Origin: Desulfobulbaceae bacterium
Lineage (GTDB): Bacteria; Desulfobacterota; Desulfobulbia; Desulfobulbales; Desulfobulbaceae
DNA length: 55,243 nucleotides
Reading direction: 5' to 3'
Assembly (NCBI GenBank): GCA_026987195.1
Contig: JALSNC010000069.1
Coordinates: forward strand, 1 to 55,243
The notes under the pieces were generated by a model. That model made no database searches and was not told the origin of the DNA. It saw only the letters and a list, made by a program, of their open reading frames with translations. The translations under genes were made by a program, and so were the position numbers. Shown piece by piece: positions 33,830 to 42,648 of the stretch (position 1 is its first letter; every line of letters starts with the position of its first letter).

Positions 33830-35461
33830 TCAGCCGAGGATGGCCTGCAGGTCTTCCTCGGGGGTGGCGGCAATGGGCTTGAGATCGAAGTTGTCCACCA
33901 GGACCTGCAGCACTGCCGGGGTGATGAAGGCGGGCAGGGAGGGTCCTAGGCGGATGTCCTTGATGCCCAGGTAGAGCAGGGTCAGGAGGATGGCCACCGC
34001 CTTCTGCTCGTACCAGGAGATGATCAGGGACAGGGGCAGGTCATTGACATCGCACTCGAAGGCGTTGGCCAGGGCCACGGCGATCTGGATGGCCGAGTAG
34101 GCATCGTTGCACTGCCCCACATCGAGCAGGCGGGGGATGCCGCCGATATCGCCCAGATCCTTGTCAAAGAAGCGGAACTTGCCGCAGGCCAGTGTCAGGA
34201 CGATGCAGTCCTCGGGCACCTGCTCGACAAACCTGGTGAAGTAGTCACGGCCCGGCTTGGCGCCGTCGCAGCCGCCGACCAGGAAGAAGTGACGGATGGC
34301 CTTGTTCTTGACCGCCTCGATGACCTTGTCGGCCACGCCGAGCACGGCATTGCGGGCAAAACCGACCATCACCGAGCCATTGTCCGCGTCATCGGTCCAG
34401 CCCTCCATGGCCAGGGCCTTGTCGATCACCGGGGTGAAGTCCTTGTCAGCGATGTGGGTCACGCCGGGCCAGCCCACCAGGCCGGTGGTGAAGATCCGGT
34501 CCTTGTACTCGTCGCGGGGCTTCTGGATGCAGTTGGTGGTGAACAGCACCGGGCCGGGGAAGTTGGGGAACTCCTTGTGCTGGTTCTGCCAGGCGGTGCC
34601 GAAGTGGCCGTAGAAGTGGTCATACTTCTTCAGTTCGGGATAGCCGTGGCAGGGCAGCATCTCGCCGTGGGTATAGATGTCGATGCCCTTGCCCTCGGTC
34701 TGCTTGAGCAGCAGCTCCAGATCGTGCAGGTCATGGCCGGTGATCAGAATACATTTGTTTTTTCTGTGGCCAAGGGGTACGGTGGTCGGCACCGGGTGGC
34801 CGTAGGTGCCGGTGTTGGCGGCATCGAGCAGCTCCATGGTCTTGTAGTTGATCTCGCCCGCCTTCATGGCCACCTCCACGCACTGATCGACGGTGAGGCC
34901 TTCGGCCAGGAGGGCGGCCAGGGCATCGTAGACGAATCCGGCAATCTCCGGATCGGTCTTGCCGAGGATGGCGGCATGGTCGGCATAGGCGGCAATGCCC
35001 TTGAGACCGTAGAGCAGGGTCTGCTTGAGGGAGCGGATATTCTCGTCCTTGTCCAGGCTGGGGATCAGGTTGATCTCCTTGCCCTGTTCCACCAGGCCCT
35101 CCATGGTGTCGGCCGGGGTGTAGGAGGCGGCCGGATGGTCGAAGTCGGTCTTGCCGCCGGCGGCCGCGACCTTGGCCTTCAGTTCCTCGCGGATCTCGAC
35201 GGCCTTGTTGATCATGGGGATGAACCGCTCCGGATCAAAGTCGACATTGGTCAGGGTGGAGAAGATGGCCTCCATGGTGAACCGGTCGATGTCCGCATCG
35301 ACGATGCCTTTTTTGCGGGCCTCGGCCGCAAACAGGGCCATGCCGGTGAGAGCGTGGATCAGGACGTCCTCGAGGTCGGCGACCTCTTCGTTCTTGCCGC
35401 AGACGCCCACCGTGGTGCAGGCGATGCCTTTTGCAGTCTGTTCACACTGGTTGCAGAACAT
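33830..35461 (-). CDS. hcp: Hybrid cluster protein (hydroxylamine reductase)
   Basis: A 543-residue Hcp of the Desulfovibrio-type class. The N-terminal cluster motif is Cys3, Cys6, Cys15, Cys21 (C-x2-C-x8-C-x5-C). Ligands of the hybrid cluster are in later motifs such as FTTNCIQKP, GCDGAK and LACGKFRF. The protein reduces hydroxylamine and, in characterised systems, nitric oxide, protecting cells from nitrosative stress. The start MFCNQCEQTAK is preceded by AAAGGAGA. It is divergent from hcpR; the intergenic region holds the palindrome at 35554-35567 and a candidate -10 (TTATAT) that suits class II activation. Confidence 0.96.
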   Translation of the reverse strand: MFCNQCEQTAKGIACTTVGVCGKNEEVADLEDVLIHALTGMALFAAEARKKGIVDADIDRFTMEAIFSTLTNVDFDPERFIPMINKAVEIREELKAKVAAAGGKTDFDHPAASYTPADTMEGLVEQGKEINLIPSLDKDENIRSLKQTLLYGLKGIAAYADHAAILGKTDPEIAGFVYDALAALLAEGLTVDQCVEVAMKAGEINYKTMELLDAANTGTYGHPVPTTVPLGHRKNKCILITGHDLHDLELLLKQTEGKGIDIYTHGEMLPCHGYPELKKYDHFYGHFGTAWQNQHKEFPNFPGPVLFTTNCIQKPRDEYKDRIFTTGLVGWPGVTHIADKDFTPVIDKALAMEGWTDDADNGSVMVGFARNAVLGVADKVIEAVKNKAIRHFFLVGGCDGAKPGRDYFTRFVEQVPEDCIVLTLACGKFRFFDKDLGDIGGIPRLLDVGQCNDAYSAIQIAVALANAFECDVNDLPLSLIISWYEQKAVAILLTLLYLGIKDIRLGPSLPAFITPAVLQVLVDNFDLKPIAATPEEDLQAILG

Positions 35462-35527
35462 TTTGAATCTCCTTTGTCTGATTTTCAGGTATCCTTCATG
35501 GATATTCGTTGCATGTTGTGACTGACA

Positions 35528-35533
35528 ATATAA
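35528..35533 (-). promoter_or_regulatory. Candidate -10 box of the hcp promoter
   Basis: Read on the minus strand the sequence is TTATAT. It predicts a transcription start near 35521, about 40 bp from the centre of the palindrome at 35554-35567. That distance is typical of class II activation by Crp/Fnr proteins. Confidence 0.5.
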
Positions 35534-35553
35534 CCACAAAGTACCAGTTGCCA

Positions 35554-35567
35554 TTGACCTAGGTCAA
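35554..35567. promoter_or_regulatory. Perfect 14-bp palindrome, probable HcpR operator
   Basis: TTGACCTAGGTCAA is an exact inverted repeat, lying between divergent hcp and hcpR and 27 bp upstream of the hcpR ATG. Palindromes of the TTGAC-type are described for HcpR regulators of sulfate reducers. It could serve both genes. Confidence 0.8.
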
Positions 35568-35594
35568 AAATATTTTTTCTTTTTGCCAGGAGTT

Positions 35595-36260
35595 ATGAAA
35601 AACAAGATCGGGATCATTGCCGACAGTTTTCTGTTCAAGGGATTGCCCGAGGCGCAGCTTGCCGAGGTGGCAAGGATAGCGAAGGAAAAAAAACTGGGCC
35701 GCGGCGAGGCCGTATTTTTCGAGGATGACCCGGCCAGCGGCTTCTACATGGTCGCCGAGGGCAGGGTGAAGATCTTCAAGGTGTCCATGGGCGGCAAGGA
35801 ACAGATCCTGCATGTCTTTGGTCCGGGAGAACCATTCGGTGAGGTGGCGGTCTTTCATGGCCAGCCCTTTCCGGCCAATGCGGCGACCCTGGTCAGGTCC
35901 ACCCTGCTCTATTTCCCCAGGCAGGAATTTGTCCGCCTGGTCACGGCCAATCCCTCCCTGGCTCTGAACATGATTGCCATGCTTTCCCTCAGGCTGCGGC
36001 GGTTCGCCAACCAGATCGAAAACCTGTCCCTGAAAGAGGTGCCCGGCCGCCTGGCCTCCTACCTGCGCTACCTTGCCGAGGAACAGGCGAGGGATGACAG
36101 GGTGGTCCTGGACCTGCCCAAGGGCCAGTTGGCCAGCCTGCTCGGCACCAGTCCCGAGACCCTGTCCCGGATCTTCGCCCGCATGAGCGAGGAGGGGCTG
36201 ATCCGGGTCCAGGGCAAGACCATTCACCTGCTCGACATGGAACGGCTCAGGGAGCGATGA
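35595..36260 (+). CDS. hcpR: Crp/Fnr-family regulator, HcpR-like
   Basis: A 221-residue regulator. The cyclic-nucleotide-fold domain spans about 1-125 (GEAVFFEDDPASGFYMVAEGRVKIFKVS), then a dimer helix, and the C-terminal helix-turn-helix is LPKGQLASLLGTSPETLSRIFARMSEEGLI. There is no N-terminal Cys cluster, so it is not an Fnr-type [4Fe-4S] sensor; HcpR proteins bind heme or a related ligand to sense NO. The start MKNKIG follows CCAGGAGTT; a TTG four codons earlier is less likely. It is divergent from hcp, with the palindrome at 35554 between them. The HcpR label comes from context and family. Confidence 0.88.
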   Translation: MKNKIGIIADSFLFKGLPEAQLAEVARIAKEKKLGRGEAVFFEDDPASGFYMVAEGRVKIFKVSMGGKEQILHVFGPGEPFGEVAVFHGQPFPANAATLVRSTLLYFPRQEFVRLVTANPSLALNMIAMLSLRLRRFANQIENLSLKEVPGRLASYLRYLAEEQARDDRVVLDLPKGQLASLLGTSPETLSRIFARMSEEGLIRVQGKTIHLLDMERLRER

Positions 36261-36271
36261 ACCGGTAAAAG

Positions 36272-36429
36272 GTACCCCCCTCCCGGGATGGCTAACCATC
36301 GGGTTGTCCGGCCACAATGGTGTAAGCGCTCTCAGGCGCCGCAGATTTGTGCAGGCGTGCCTGGCCGCTATAGCCTGCCTGTGCGGGCAGGCACGACCGT
36401 GCAAAGATGTGGTTCCTGTGAGCGCTTAC
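36272..36429 (+). repeat. Type A element (158 bp) inserted at the end of a type B element
   Basis: Begins GTACCCCCCTCCCGGGATGG and ends GTGAGCGCTTAC. The flanks GGTAAAAG at 36264-36271 and 36430-36437 are an exact 8-bp duplication. The right flank is the end of a reverse type B element (36431-36476), so type A inserted into type B here, the reverse of the nesting at 27838. Confidence 0.92.
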
Positions 36430-36430
36430 G

Positions 36431-36476
36431 GTAAAAGTACCATGGGGGGTTGCCGATGATAGCGGTGAACGGTTAC
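36431..36476 (-). repeat. Type B element (46 bp), interrupted at its right end by type A
   Basis: Read on the minus strand it begins GTAACCGTTCACCGCTATC and ends GGTACTTTTAC. The last bases are duplicated on the other side of the neighbouring type A element. Confidence 0.85.
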
Positions 36477-36497
36477 CTGAACTGTCCCTTTTATCAG

Positions 36498-36845
36498 TTA
36501 CCGCTGCCCCGGCTCTTCCGGGTCGTCCATGGCATGGAGTCTGACCAGGTTCTTGATATGGACGTAACTGTCCTCGCTCAGCCGGTCAAAGGCGATCCCC
36601 ATTCCCCTGCCGTCGCAGCGGCAGATCTCGCCGTCCACGGAGAAGTTCACCCGGCTCGAGCTGCCGGTGAGGCTGATGCCTACCCGGCACACGGTGCCCA
36701 CGGCAAGCTGCTGTTCCGTCTGCACGTACATCCCCTTGAGGCTGATGTCGCGTGCGTCCACCGTGGCCTCGACCTCTTCCTTTCCCGCCCGCAGCCGGAC
36801 CTGGCTTTCGAAGCGGACTCGTGTGGCGCCACGGCGCTCAATCAT
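36498..36845 (-). CDS. PilZ-domain protein
   Basis: A 115-residue single-domain protein. RRGATRVRFESQ provides the RxxxR arginines and DARDISLKGMYVQT the D-x-S-x-x-G motif, both needed for c-di-GMP binding in PilZ domains. It overlaps the L,D-transpeptidase gene by 8 bp on the same strand, which suggests coupling to envelope remodelling. It may be an adaptor that links c-di-GMP to that enzyme, but this is inference from the overlap. Confidence 0.88.
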   Translation of the reverse strand: MIERRGATRVRFESQVRLRAGKEEVEATVDARDISLKGMYVQTEQQLAVGTVCRVGISLTGSSSRVNFSVDGEICRCDGRGMGIAFDRLSEDSYVHIKNLVRLHAMDDPEEPGQR

Positions 36846-37632
36846 TGTTCTCGTTTCCTTTCTGCGTTTCCCCGGTTTTGAGCAGGGCCAGCCGCGTGGC
36901 TGGTGCGGCTGTCACGTAGCGGCCGTCCCGCACCGTGACCAGGGGCACGGTGCGGGACTGTTCAAAGGCGAGATAGCCCGGCTGCAGGCTCTTCCAGAAG
37001 TCGATCCAGGGCGAGCTGGCGAATTTTTTCAGGTTGTCGTCGGTAAGGGGAAAGGGAAAGACATGGACACTGAATTTCTCCTGGCCACCTGCCAGGGCGG
37101 CATGGGCCAGAAGGTAGATCTCGTTCATCCCCAGGTTGCCCATGGCGAAACAGCCCCGGGACGAGCACTCGCCGTGGACCATGATCGCGCTTCCGGTCCG
37201 GTGGAGCTGCCGGTCCAGCTCGTTGGGATAGCCGATGTTGAAGGCCAGGTGGTAATCGGAGTTGGGGTTCATGCGGCGGGCAGAGACTGTGTAGAATCCC
37301 TCGGGGCTCTGCCAGTCTCCCTCGTGCAGTTTCGGGCCGGGATAGCCGGAATAGCTGCAGATGGGGTAGCGCTTGAACAGAATAAAGGCAGGGCCGCTGC
37401 GGATCCAGACCTCGAGCGTGCCGGGGATCTTGAAGATGCGGATGAAGATGGGATCGCCCAGCCGCAGTTCCCTGGCCGCCAGTTCCCGTTCCAGTGCGGG
37501 ACGGGTCTCTGCCATCAGGGCCGATGCCCGGGGAGAGATCGGGGGGGACGCCGCCTGCAGGGGACCGGCGACGTTCAGCAAGAGGAGGCCGCAGGCAAGG
37601 GCGAAGGTCACTCGTCGCCAAGGATGGTGCAT
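36838..37632 (-). CDS. L,D-transpeptidase (YkuD family), periplasmic
   Basis: A 264-residue protein with a signal peptide (core about 9-21, QA|A cleavage). The YkuD catalytic motif is HGECSSRGCFAMGN, with the active Cys in RGCFAMGN. The sequence before it (GDWQSPEGFYTVSARRMNPNSDYHLAFNIGYPNELD) is typical of the YafK/ErfK group that forms or edits cross-links in peptidoglycan, or attaches proteins. It overlaps both neighbours: 8 bp with the PilZ gene downstream and 25 bp with YjbQ upstream, so the set of three is one operon. Confidence 0.92.
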   Translation of the reverse strand: MHHPWRRVTFALACGLLLLNVAGPLQAASPPISPRASALMAETRPALERELAARELRLGDPIFIRIFKIPGTLEVWIRSGPAFILFKRYPICSYSGYPGPKLHEGDWQSPEGFYTVSARRMNPNSDYHLAFNIGYPNELDRQLHRTGSAIMVHGECSSRGCFAMGNLGMNEIYLLAHAALAGGQEKFSVHVFPFPLTDDNLKKFASSPWIDFWKSLQPGYLAFEQSRTVPLVTVRDGRYVTAAPATRLALLKTGETQKGNENND

Positions 37633-38015
37633 ACGATGTTCCTTACGCTTCTCGGTCCGTCGAATTCACAGAAGAAGATATTCTGCCACCGGGAGAGTCC
37701 CAGCCGTCCGTCCATGAGGGGGATGGTCTCGGACGGTCCCACCAGGCCCGCCTTGAGATGGGCATCACCGTTGCCGTCCTGCCGGTCATGGAGCCAGACC
37801 CCGCGGGGGATGAGCTTGCGCAGCAGGTGGATGACATCGGTCTGCACCGAGTCGTCCCAGTTTTCCTGGATCATGATGGCGCCGGTCGCCCCCTGGGCGT
37901 AGAGGGCGACCAGGCCGTTTTTCACGCCGCTGCCGGTAACGGTCTCCTCCACCCTGGCGGTGATGTCCACCAGGGTTTCCCGGCTGTCGGTGGCAATGGT
38001 GATGATGCTGCGCAT
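37608..38015 (-). CDS. yjbQ: YjbQ-family protein (secondary thiamine-phosphate synthase type)
   Basis: A 135-residue protein of the YjbQ family: GLVALYAQGATGAIMIQEN, then DGNGDAHLKAGLVGPSETIPLMDGRLGLSRWQNIFFCEFDGPR. Some members rescue thiamine-phosphate synthase mutants, but the true role is uncertain. The family metal site is usually HTTAAL-like before the glutamate; here it reads QGATGAIMIQEN, so some ligand residues may differ. The gene is 13 bp downstream of the rhodanese/MBL gene and overlaps the L,D-transpeptidase start by 25 bp. Confidence 0.87.
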   Translation of the reverse strand: MRSIITIATDSRETLVDITARVEETVTGSGVKNGLVALYAQGATGAIMIQENWDDSVQTDVIHLLRKLIPRGVWLHDRQDGNGDAHLKAGLVGPSETIPLMDGRLGLSRWQNIFFCEFDGPRSVRNIVCTILGDE

Positions 38016-38028
38016 GCTGTCCGTGGTC

Positions 38029-39192
38029 TCAGGCGGCCTTCTGTGCCTGGGCCTTGGCATAGGCCGAGGCGGCGCACTCGTTCTTGCCGAGGTCGAGCAC
38101 CTCCTGCTCCTCCTCGTCCACCTGCTTGAGATTGGCGTTGACCAGGCGGATGGTGGCGTACTCCTCGGGCTGCGGCCGCATGTTGGCGCGGATGAACTCC
38201 ATGAAATCGTCCAGGTTGTCAATGGAATAGATATCACTGTTGCGCTCGATGGTCTCGCCGAGGGTGGAGGCGAAGATCAGCCGGTCGTCAGCCTCGTCCC
38301 AGCTCAGGAAATGGCCCGGCAGGACGATCAGGTCGCGGTCCAGTTCACGGACCATGCGCATGGAGTCGAACAGCAGGCCGGCCCACTCCTCGGCCTTGCC
38401 GCCGAGATCGGGTCGGCCGATGGACTTGAGGAAGACCATGTCGCCGGAGAGCATGAACCTGGAGTCGACGATGAACGAGGTGGAGCCGGGGGTATGGCCG
38501 GGGGTGAAGACCACCTTCACCTCAGGTCCGCCGGCGGCAAAGCTGTGGATCTCGCCGTCCCTGAGCGGGATGTAGGGATTCTTGGAATCCCTGAAGTCGT
38601 TCTCATTGGCCAGGAATTCGGCGCCGGTCTTCTCGGCGATCATCCGGCTGCCGGCGATGTAGTCGGCCTGGAGATGGGTCTCGAAGGTCTTGATCACCCG
38701 GCAGCCCTTTTCCTCCGCAAAATTCAGATAGAAGTCGATGTTGCGCGACGGATCGAAGAACATGATCTCGCTGCCTGCGATCAGGCCGTAGCTGCAGGAG
38801 GCCTTGCCGGGGCGGATGAACTGGTAGAGTTCATAGTCCATGCCCGGGTTGACCAGCTTGGGGACCAGGAGATTGCCCCAGGTCTTGATGCCGCCGGCAA
38901 GATAGCGGATGTCGTCGTAGCCGTGCTTTTCCAGGATCTCGGCCACGTACTTTGCCGATCCCTCCTTGGCGCAGACGATGCGGATCTTCCGGTCCCGCGG
39001 CACCCTGGCCACCGCCTCCTCTTCGATTTCCATGAAATCATAATAGGAGACATTGATCATGTCAAAGGGATAGGGCCCCTCCACCTTGAATCGATTGAAA
39101 TCCTTTGCGTTGCGGACATCAAGGAGCAGGAAATCCTCTTTTGTCTCCAGCCAGTTGAAAAGATCCTTAGCCTCGTACGCCGTGATGGACAT
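38029..39192 (-). CDS. Rhodanese/metallo-beta-lactamase fusion (persulfide dioxygenase-like)
   Basis: A 387-residue protein. The N-terminal rhodanese domain (about 1-110) has Cys74 in IVCAKEGSAKYV. A metallo-beta-lactamase domain follows. Iron-site residues expected from ETHE1 persulfide dioxygenase are His173 in THLQADY, His233 in TPGHTPGS and Asp251 in LSGDMVF. The canonical HxHxDH reads H-L-Q-A-D-Y, so two ligands of the second metal site are lost. This is consistent with a mononuclear iron enzyme acting on glutathione persulfide or a similar persulfide. The start MSITAY follows AAGGAGG. In an anaerobe the true reaction is open. Confidence 0.87.
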   Translation of the reverse strand: MSITAYEAKDLFNWLETKEDFLLLDVRNAKDFNRFKVEGPYPFDMINVSYYDFMEIEEEAVARVPRDRKIRIVCAKEGSAKYVAEILEKHGYDDIRYLAGGIKTWGNLLVPKLVNPGMDYELYQFIRPGKASCSYGLIAGSEIMFFDPSRNIDFYLNFAEEKGCRVIKTFETHLQADYIAGSRMIAEKTGAEFLANENDFRDSKNPYIPLRDGEIHSFAAGGPEVKVVFTPGHTPGSTSFIVDSRFMLSGDMVFLKSIGRPDLGGKAEEWAGLLFDSMRMVRELDRDLIVLPGHFLSWDEADDRLIFASTLGETIERNSDIYSIDNLDDFMEFIRANMRPQPEEYATIRLVNANLKQVDEEEQEVLDLGKNECAASAYAKAQAQKAA

Positions 39193-39469
39193 GTGCAGCC
39201 TCCTTGTCGGAAATCGGAATTCTGGGACCAGGGATCGGCAGCCGGCCCGCGTCCCTGGCACAATGAAAGAAAATTGGATGAGTGAACGGTCGGGATGGCT
39301 TGGGCGCCAATGGATTTTTCCTGACAGGGTACCAGCGCCGGGTGAACCGGGTCAGCATCCGGGAATGACAATCTTTTCCCCACTTGAAAAAATTATATCA
39401 ACTGGAAATCAATTGTCCATGGATTAGGATGAAAAAGTCGGATGAGCCGCAAAAAGGAGCAACAGAACC

Positions 39470-42400
39470 TCATCTCCCAGGTGGTGGTGCCAGGGAATCG
39501 GTCCTGCCGGGAACCTCCCCGGCAGCCCGCAGCCGGTCCATGGTATGATCGCGGGCCACCAGCATGTAGATGGAGGGAACAACAAAGAGGGTGAACAGGG
39601 TGCCGATGGCCATGCCGCCGACCAGGACCAGGCCGATGGAGTTCCGGGCCGCGGCCCCGGCCCCGGTGACGAGTGTCAGGGGAAAGTGACCGGCCACGGT
39701 GGCGACACTGGTCATGAGGATAGGCCGCAGGCGGATACCGGCAGCCCGGCGGATGGCGTCGATCTTGGTCAGACCCTCCTCCTGGAGCCGGTTGGCGAAC
39801 TCGACGATCAGGATGCCGTTCTTGGCCACCAGGCCCACCAGGGTGACCAGGCCCACCTGGGAATAGATGTTCATGGTCGTGGTCCAGCCGTGGGTCCAGA
39901 AGGGGACATGGGGATCGGGGATCCTGAGAAAGGTGAAGACCAGGGCGCCGAACATGGCCAGGGGCACCGAGCCGGCCAGGATGACGAAGGGATCGCGGAA
40001 ACTGTTGAACTGGGCCGCCAGTACCAGGAAGATGAGGACGATGGCCAGGGCGAAGGTGGGCAGGAACTGGTTGCCCTCGGTGCGGAGCTGGCGCGACTCA
40101 CCGGTATAGTCGAGGATGTAACCCCTGGGCAGAATCTCCGCTGCCCGGTCCTCGAGAAAGCGCAGGGCCTCGTCCAGGGGACGAACAGCCACGCCGCTGA
40201 TCTTGACCGCGTTGAGCTGCTGGAACCGGTTGAGGGAGCGGGCCACGGTGGAATGGCGGAGAGTGGCGACGGTACTCAGCGGGATCAGGCCGCCGTCCGG
40301 TCCGGTGACGTAGATATTGCGCAACTGCTCTGCGGTGAGCCGGTCTTGTCTCCGGATCTGGGGGATGACCTTGTAGCTGCGGCCGGCGATATCGAAACGG
40401 CCGACAAAGTTGCCGCCCACCATGGTGGAGAGATCGGCCCCCACCTGCTTCAGGTCCAGGCCCAGGTCGGCCACCCGGTCCCGGTCGATGACAAATTCGG
40501 CCTGGGGCCGGTCGATCTTGACATCGATGATCGGCGGAAAGGCGAACAGGCCGCTCCTGATCGCCGCAAGGCGGATTTTTTGGGCAAAGGCGAGGATCTG
40601 CTCCTGGGGCGCGGTGGAGGCGATGATGAATTCCACCGGGAACTGGCCGCCGCCGGGCAGAGGTGGCGGTGTGACCGGGAACATGCGGATGCCGGGAATG
40701 GCGTGCAGTTTCTGCTGCACCTCGGGCAGAATCTGGAAGATGGTCCGTTGTCGTCTGTTCCAGGGCCGGGTGACCATGCCGCCGAAGCCGGAACCGGGAA
40801 AGGTGATCTGGAAGGTGAAGTCGGTCTCCGGAATACTGAGAAAGACCCGGTTGGCTGCAGCGGCAAAGAAGCTGGTCTGGTCCAGGGTGGCATTGGCCGG
40901 AGCGTCGAGAATGCCGAAGATCACCCCCTGGTCCTCGGCCGGGGCCAGTTCCCGGGCCGACATCATGAACATGGGTATGGTGAGGGCCGAGATCACGATC
41001 CAGACCAGGTAGACCGCAGGCCGTGCCCGCAGGGTGGCATCCAGGCGCCGGCCGTAAGCCTGCCGGAACCGGTCGAAGCCACGATTGATCCTGGCGGTCA
41101 GTCCCCTTTTTTCCTGGGATGGCCTGAGCAGCCGTGATGCCATCATGGGCGACAGGGTCAGGGCAACGATGCCGGAGATGGCCACGGCGCCGGCCAGGGT
41201 CAGGGCAAACTCGCGAAAGAGCGCACCGGTGAGCCCGCCCTGCAGACCGATGGGGGTGTAGACCGCGGCCAGGGTGATGGTCATGGCGACGATGGGGCCG
41301 ACCAGTTCCCGGGCACCGCGCAGGGCCGCGTCCATGGGGGAACGTCCCTCGCGCAGGTGCCGTTCCACGTTTTCCACCACCACGATGGCGTCGTCCACCA
41401 CCAGGCCCACGGAAAGGACGATGGCAAGCAATGTCAGCAGGTTGATGGTGAAACCGAAGACCTGCATCAGGAACACCGCGCCGATGAGCGAGAGCGGGAT
41501 GGCCACAACCGGAATGAGCACCGAGCGCAGCGAGCCGAGAAAGAGGAAGATCACCACCACCACGATGAGCAGGGTGTCGCCCAGGGTCTTGAGGACCTCG
41601 CGGATGGCGGTGTTGATGTAGGCGGTGGCGTCATAGGCTACCCGCGCCTCCATGCCGGTGGGCAGTTCGCGGTCAATGGCCGTCATCTCGCTCCGCACCC
41701 GCCTGACCACGTCCAGGGAATTGGCGTTGGGCAGGGGCCAGATGCCCATGAACACGGCTGTTTTGCCGGAGAAACGAACTTCGGCATCGTAGCTCTCCGC
41801 GCCCAGCACCACCTGGCTGATATCTCCCAGGCGGATGATGGCGCTGCCCTGACGGCGGATGACCAGGTTCCTGAAATCCTCCACCGTGTGGAGGTTGGTG
41901 TTGGCGGTCAGGTCCACCTGGATCAGGGATCCCTTGGTCCTGCCGGGTGCCGCCAGGTAGTTGTTGGCCGCCAGGGCACGGCGGACCTGGGACGGACTGA
42001 CGCCAAAGGCCGCCATCCGGTCGGGCTGGAGCCAGATACGCATGGCAAAGGTCCTGGCACCGAGGATGTCGGCACGCTGGACTCCCCGAATGGCCGAGAG
42101 CCGCGGCTGGACCATGCGGACCAGGTAGTCGGTGATCTCGTTCTGCGCAAGGATGTCGGAGCTGAAGCTGAGGTAGGCTGCGGCGAATTTCGAGTCCGCC
42201 GACTCGATGTTGATCACCGGGATCTCGGCCTCGGGTGGCAGGTCGCCCCGGACCTGGTCCACCTTGGAGCTGATCTCCGACAGGGCACGGGTGGCATCGT
42301 AGTTCAGCCGCAGGCGGACATTGATGGTGGAGACCCCCTGGGCGCTCTCGGACCGGATGTAATCGATGCCGTCGGCGGCGGCGATGGCCCGCTCCAGGGG

Positions 42401-42595
42401 CGTGGTGATAAAGCCGCGCACCAGTTCGGCCGAGGCGCCCACATAGACCGTGGTCACCGTGACCGTGGCGTTCTCGCTGCGCGGATACTGGCGCACGTTG
42501 AGGGAGCGGACGGCCTGCAGCCCGGCGATGATGATCAGGAAGCTGACCACCAGGGCAAGGACCGGCCGGTGGATGAAGAGGTCGGTGAATTTCAT
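39470..42595 (-). CDS. RND-family multidrug efflux permease
   Basis: A 1041-residue inner-membrane pump of the AcrB/MexB (HAE1) class. Features seen are the N-terminal helix MKFTDLFIHRPVLALVVSFLII, proton-relay acidic pair in LSVGLVVDDAIVVVENVERHL, and the second-half permease motif TLVGLVAKNGILIVEFANRLQEEG. It pumps drugs, detergents or metabolites out of the cell using proton flow, together with the periplasmic adaptor encoded 53 bp upstream at 42649-43776. No outer-membrane channel (TolC type) is present in the window; an external one must serve. Confidence 0.95.
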   Translation of the reverse strand: MKFTDLFIHRPVLALVVSFLIIIAGLQAVRSLNVRQYPRSENATVTVTTVYVGASAELVRGFITTPLERAIAAADGIDYIRSESAQGVSTINVRLRLNYDATRALSEISSKVDQVRGDLPPEAEIPVINIESADSKFAAAYLSFSSDILAQNEITDYLVRMVQPRLSAIRGVQRADILGARTFAMRIWLQPDRMAAFGVSPSQVRRALAANNYLAAPGRTKGSLIQVDLTANTNLHTVEDFRNLVIRRQGSAIIRLGDISQVVLGAESYDAEVRFSGKTAVFMGIWPLPNANSLDVVRRVRSEMTAIDRELPTGMEARVAYDATAYINTAIREVLKTLGDTLLIVVVVIFLFLGSLRSVLIPVVAIPLSLIGAVFLMQVFGFTINLLTLLAIVLSVGLVVDDAIVVVENVERHLREGRSPMDAALRGARELVGPIVAMTITLAAVYTPIGLQGGLTGALFREFALTLAGAVAISGIVALTLSPMMASRLLRPSQEKRGLTARINRGFDRFRQAYGRRLDATLRARPAVYLVWIVISALTIPMFMMSARELAPAEDQGVIFGILDAPANATLDQTSFFAAAANRVFLSIPETDFTFQITFPGSGFGGMVTRPWNRRQRTIFQILPEVQQKLHAIPGIRMFPVTPPPLPGGGQFPVEFIIASTAPQEQILAFAQKIRLAAIRSGLFAFPPIIDVKIDRPQAEFVIDRDRVADLGLDLKQVGADLSTMVGGNFVGRFDIAGRSYKVIPQIRRQDRLTAEQLRNIYVTGPDGGLIPLSTVATLRHSTVARSLNRFQQLNAVKISGVAVRPLDEALRFLEDRAAEILPRGYILDYTGESRQLRTEGNQFLPTFALAIVLIFLVLAAQFNSFRDPFVILAGSVPLAMFGALVFTFLRIPDPHVPFWTHGWTTTMNIYSQVGLVTLVGLVAKNGILIVEFANRLQEEGLTKIDAIRRAAGIRLRPILMTSVATVAGHFPLTLVTGAGAAARNSIGLVLVGGMAIGTLFTLFVVPSIYMLVARDHTMDRLRAAGEVPGRTDSLAPPPGR

Positions 42596-42648
42596 GTCAG
42601 GAGTCTCCCTGTGGCCGGAGCGGCAAATGGGAAACGCTCAATTCAGGC

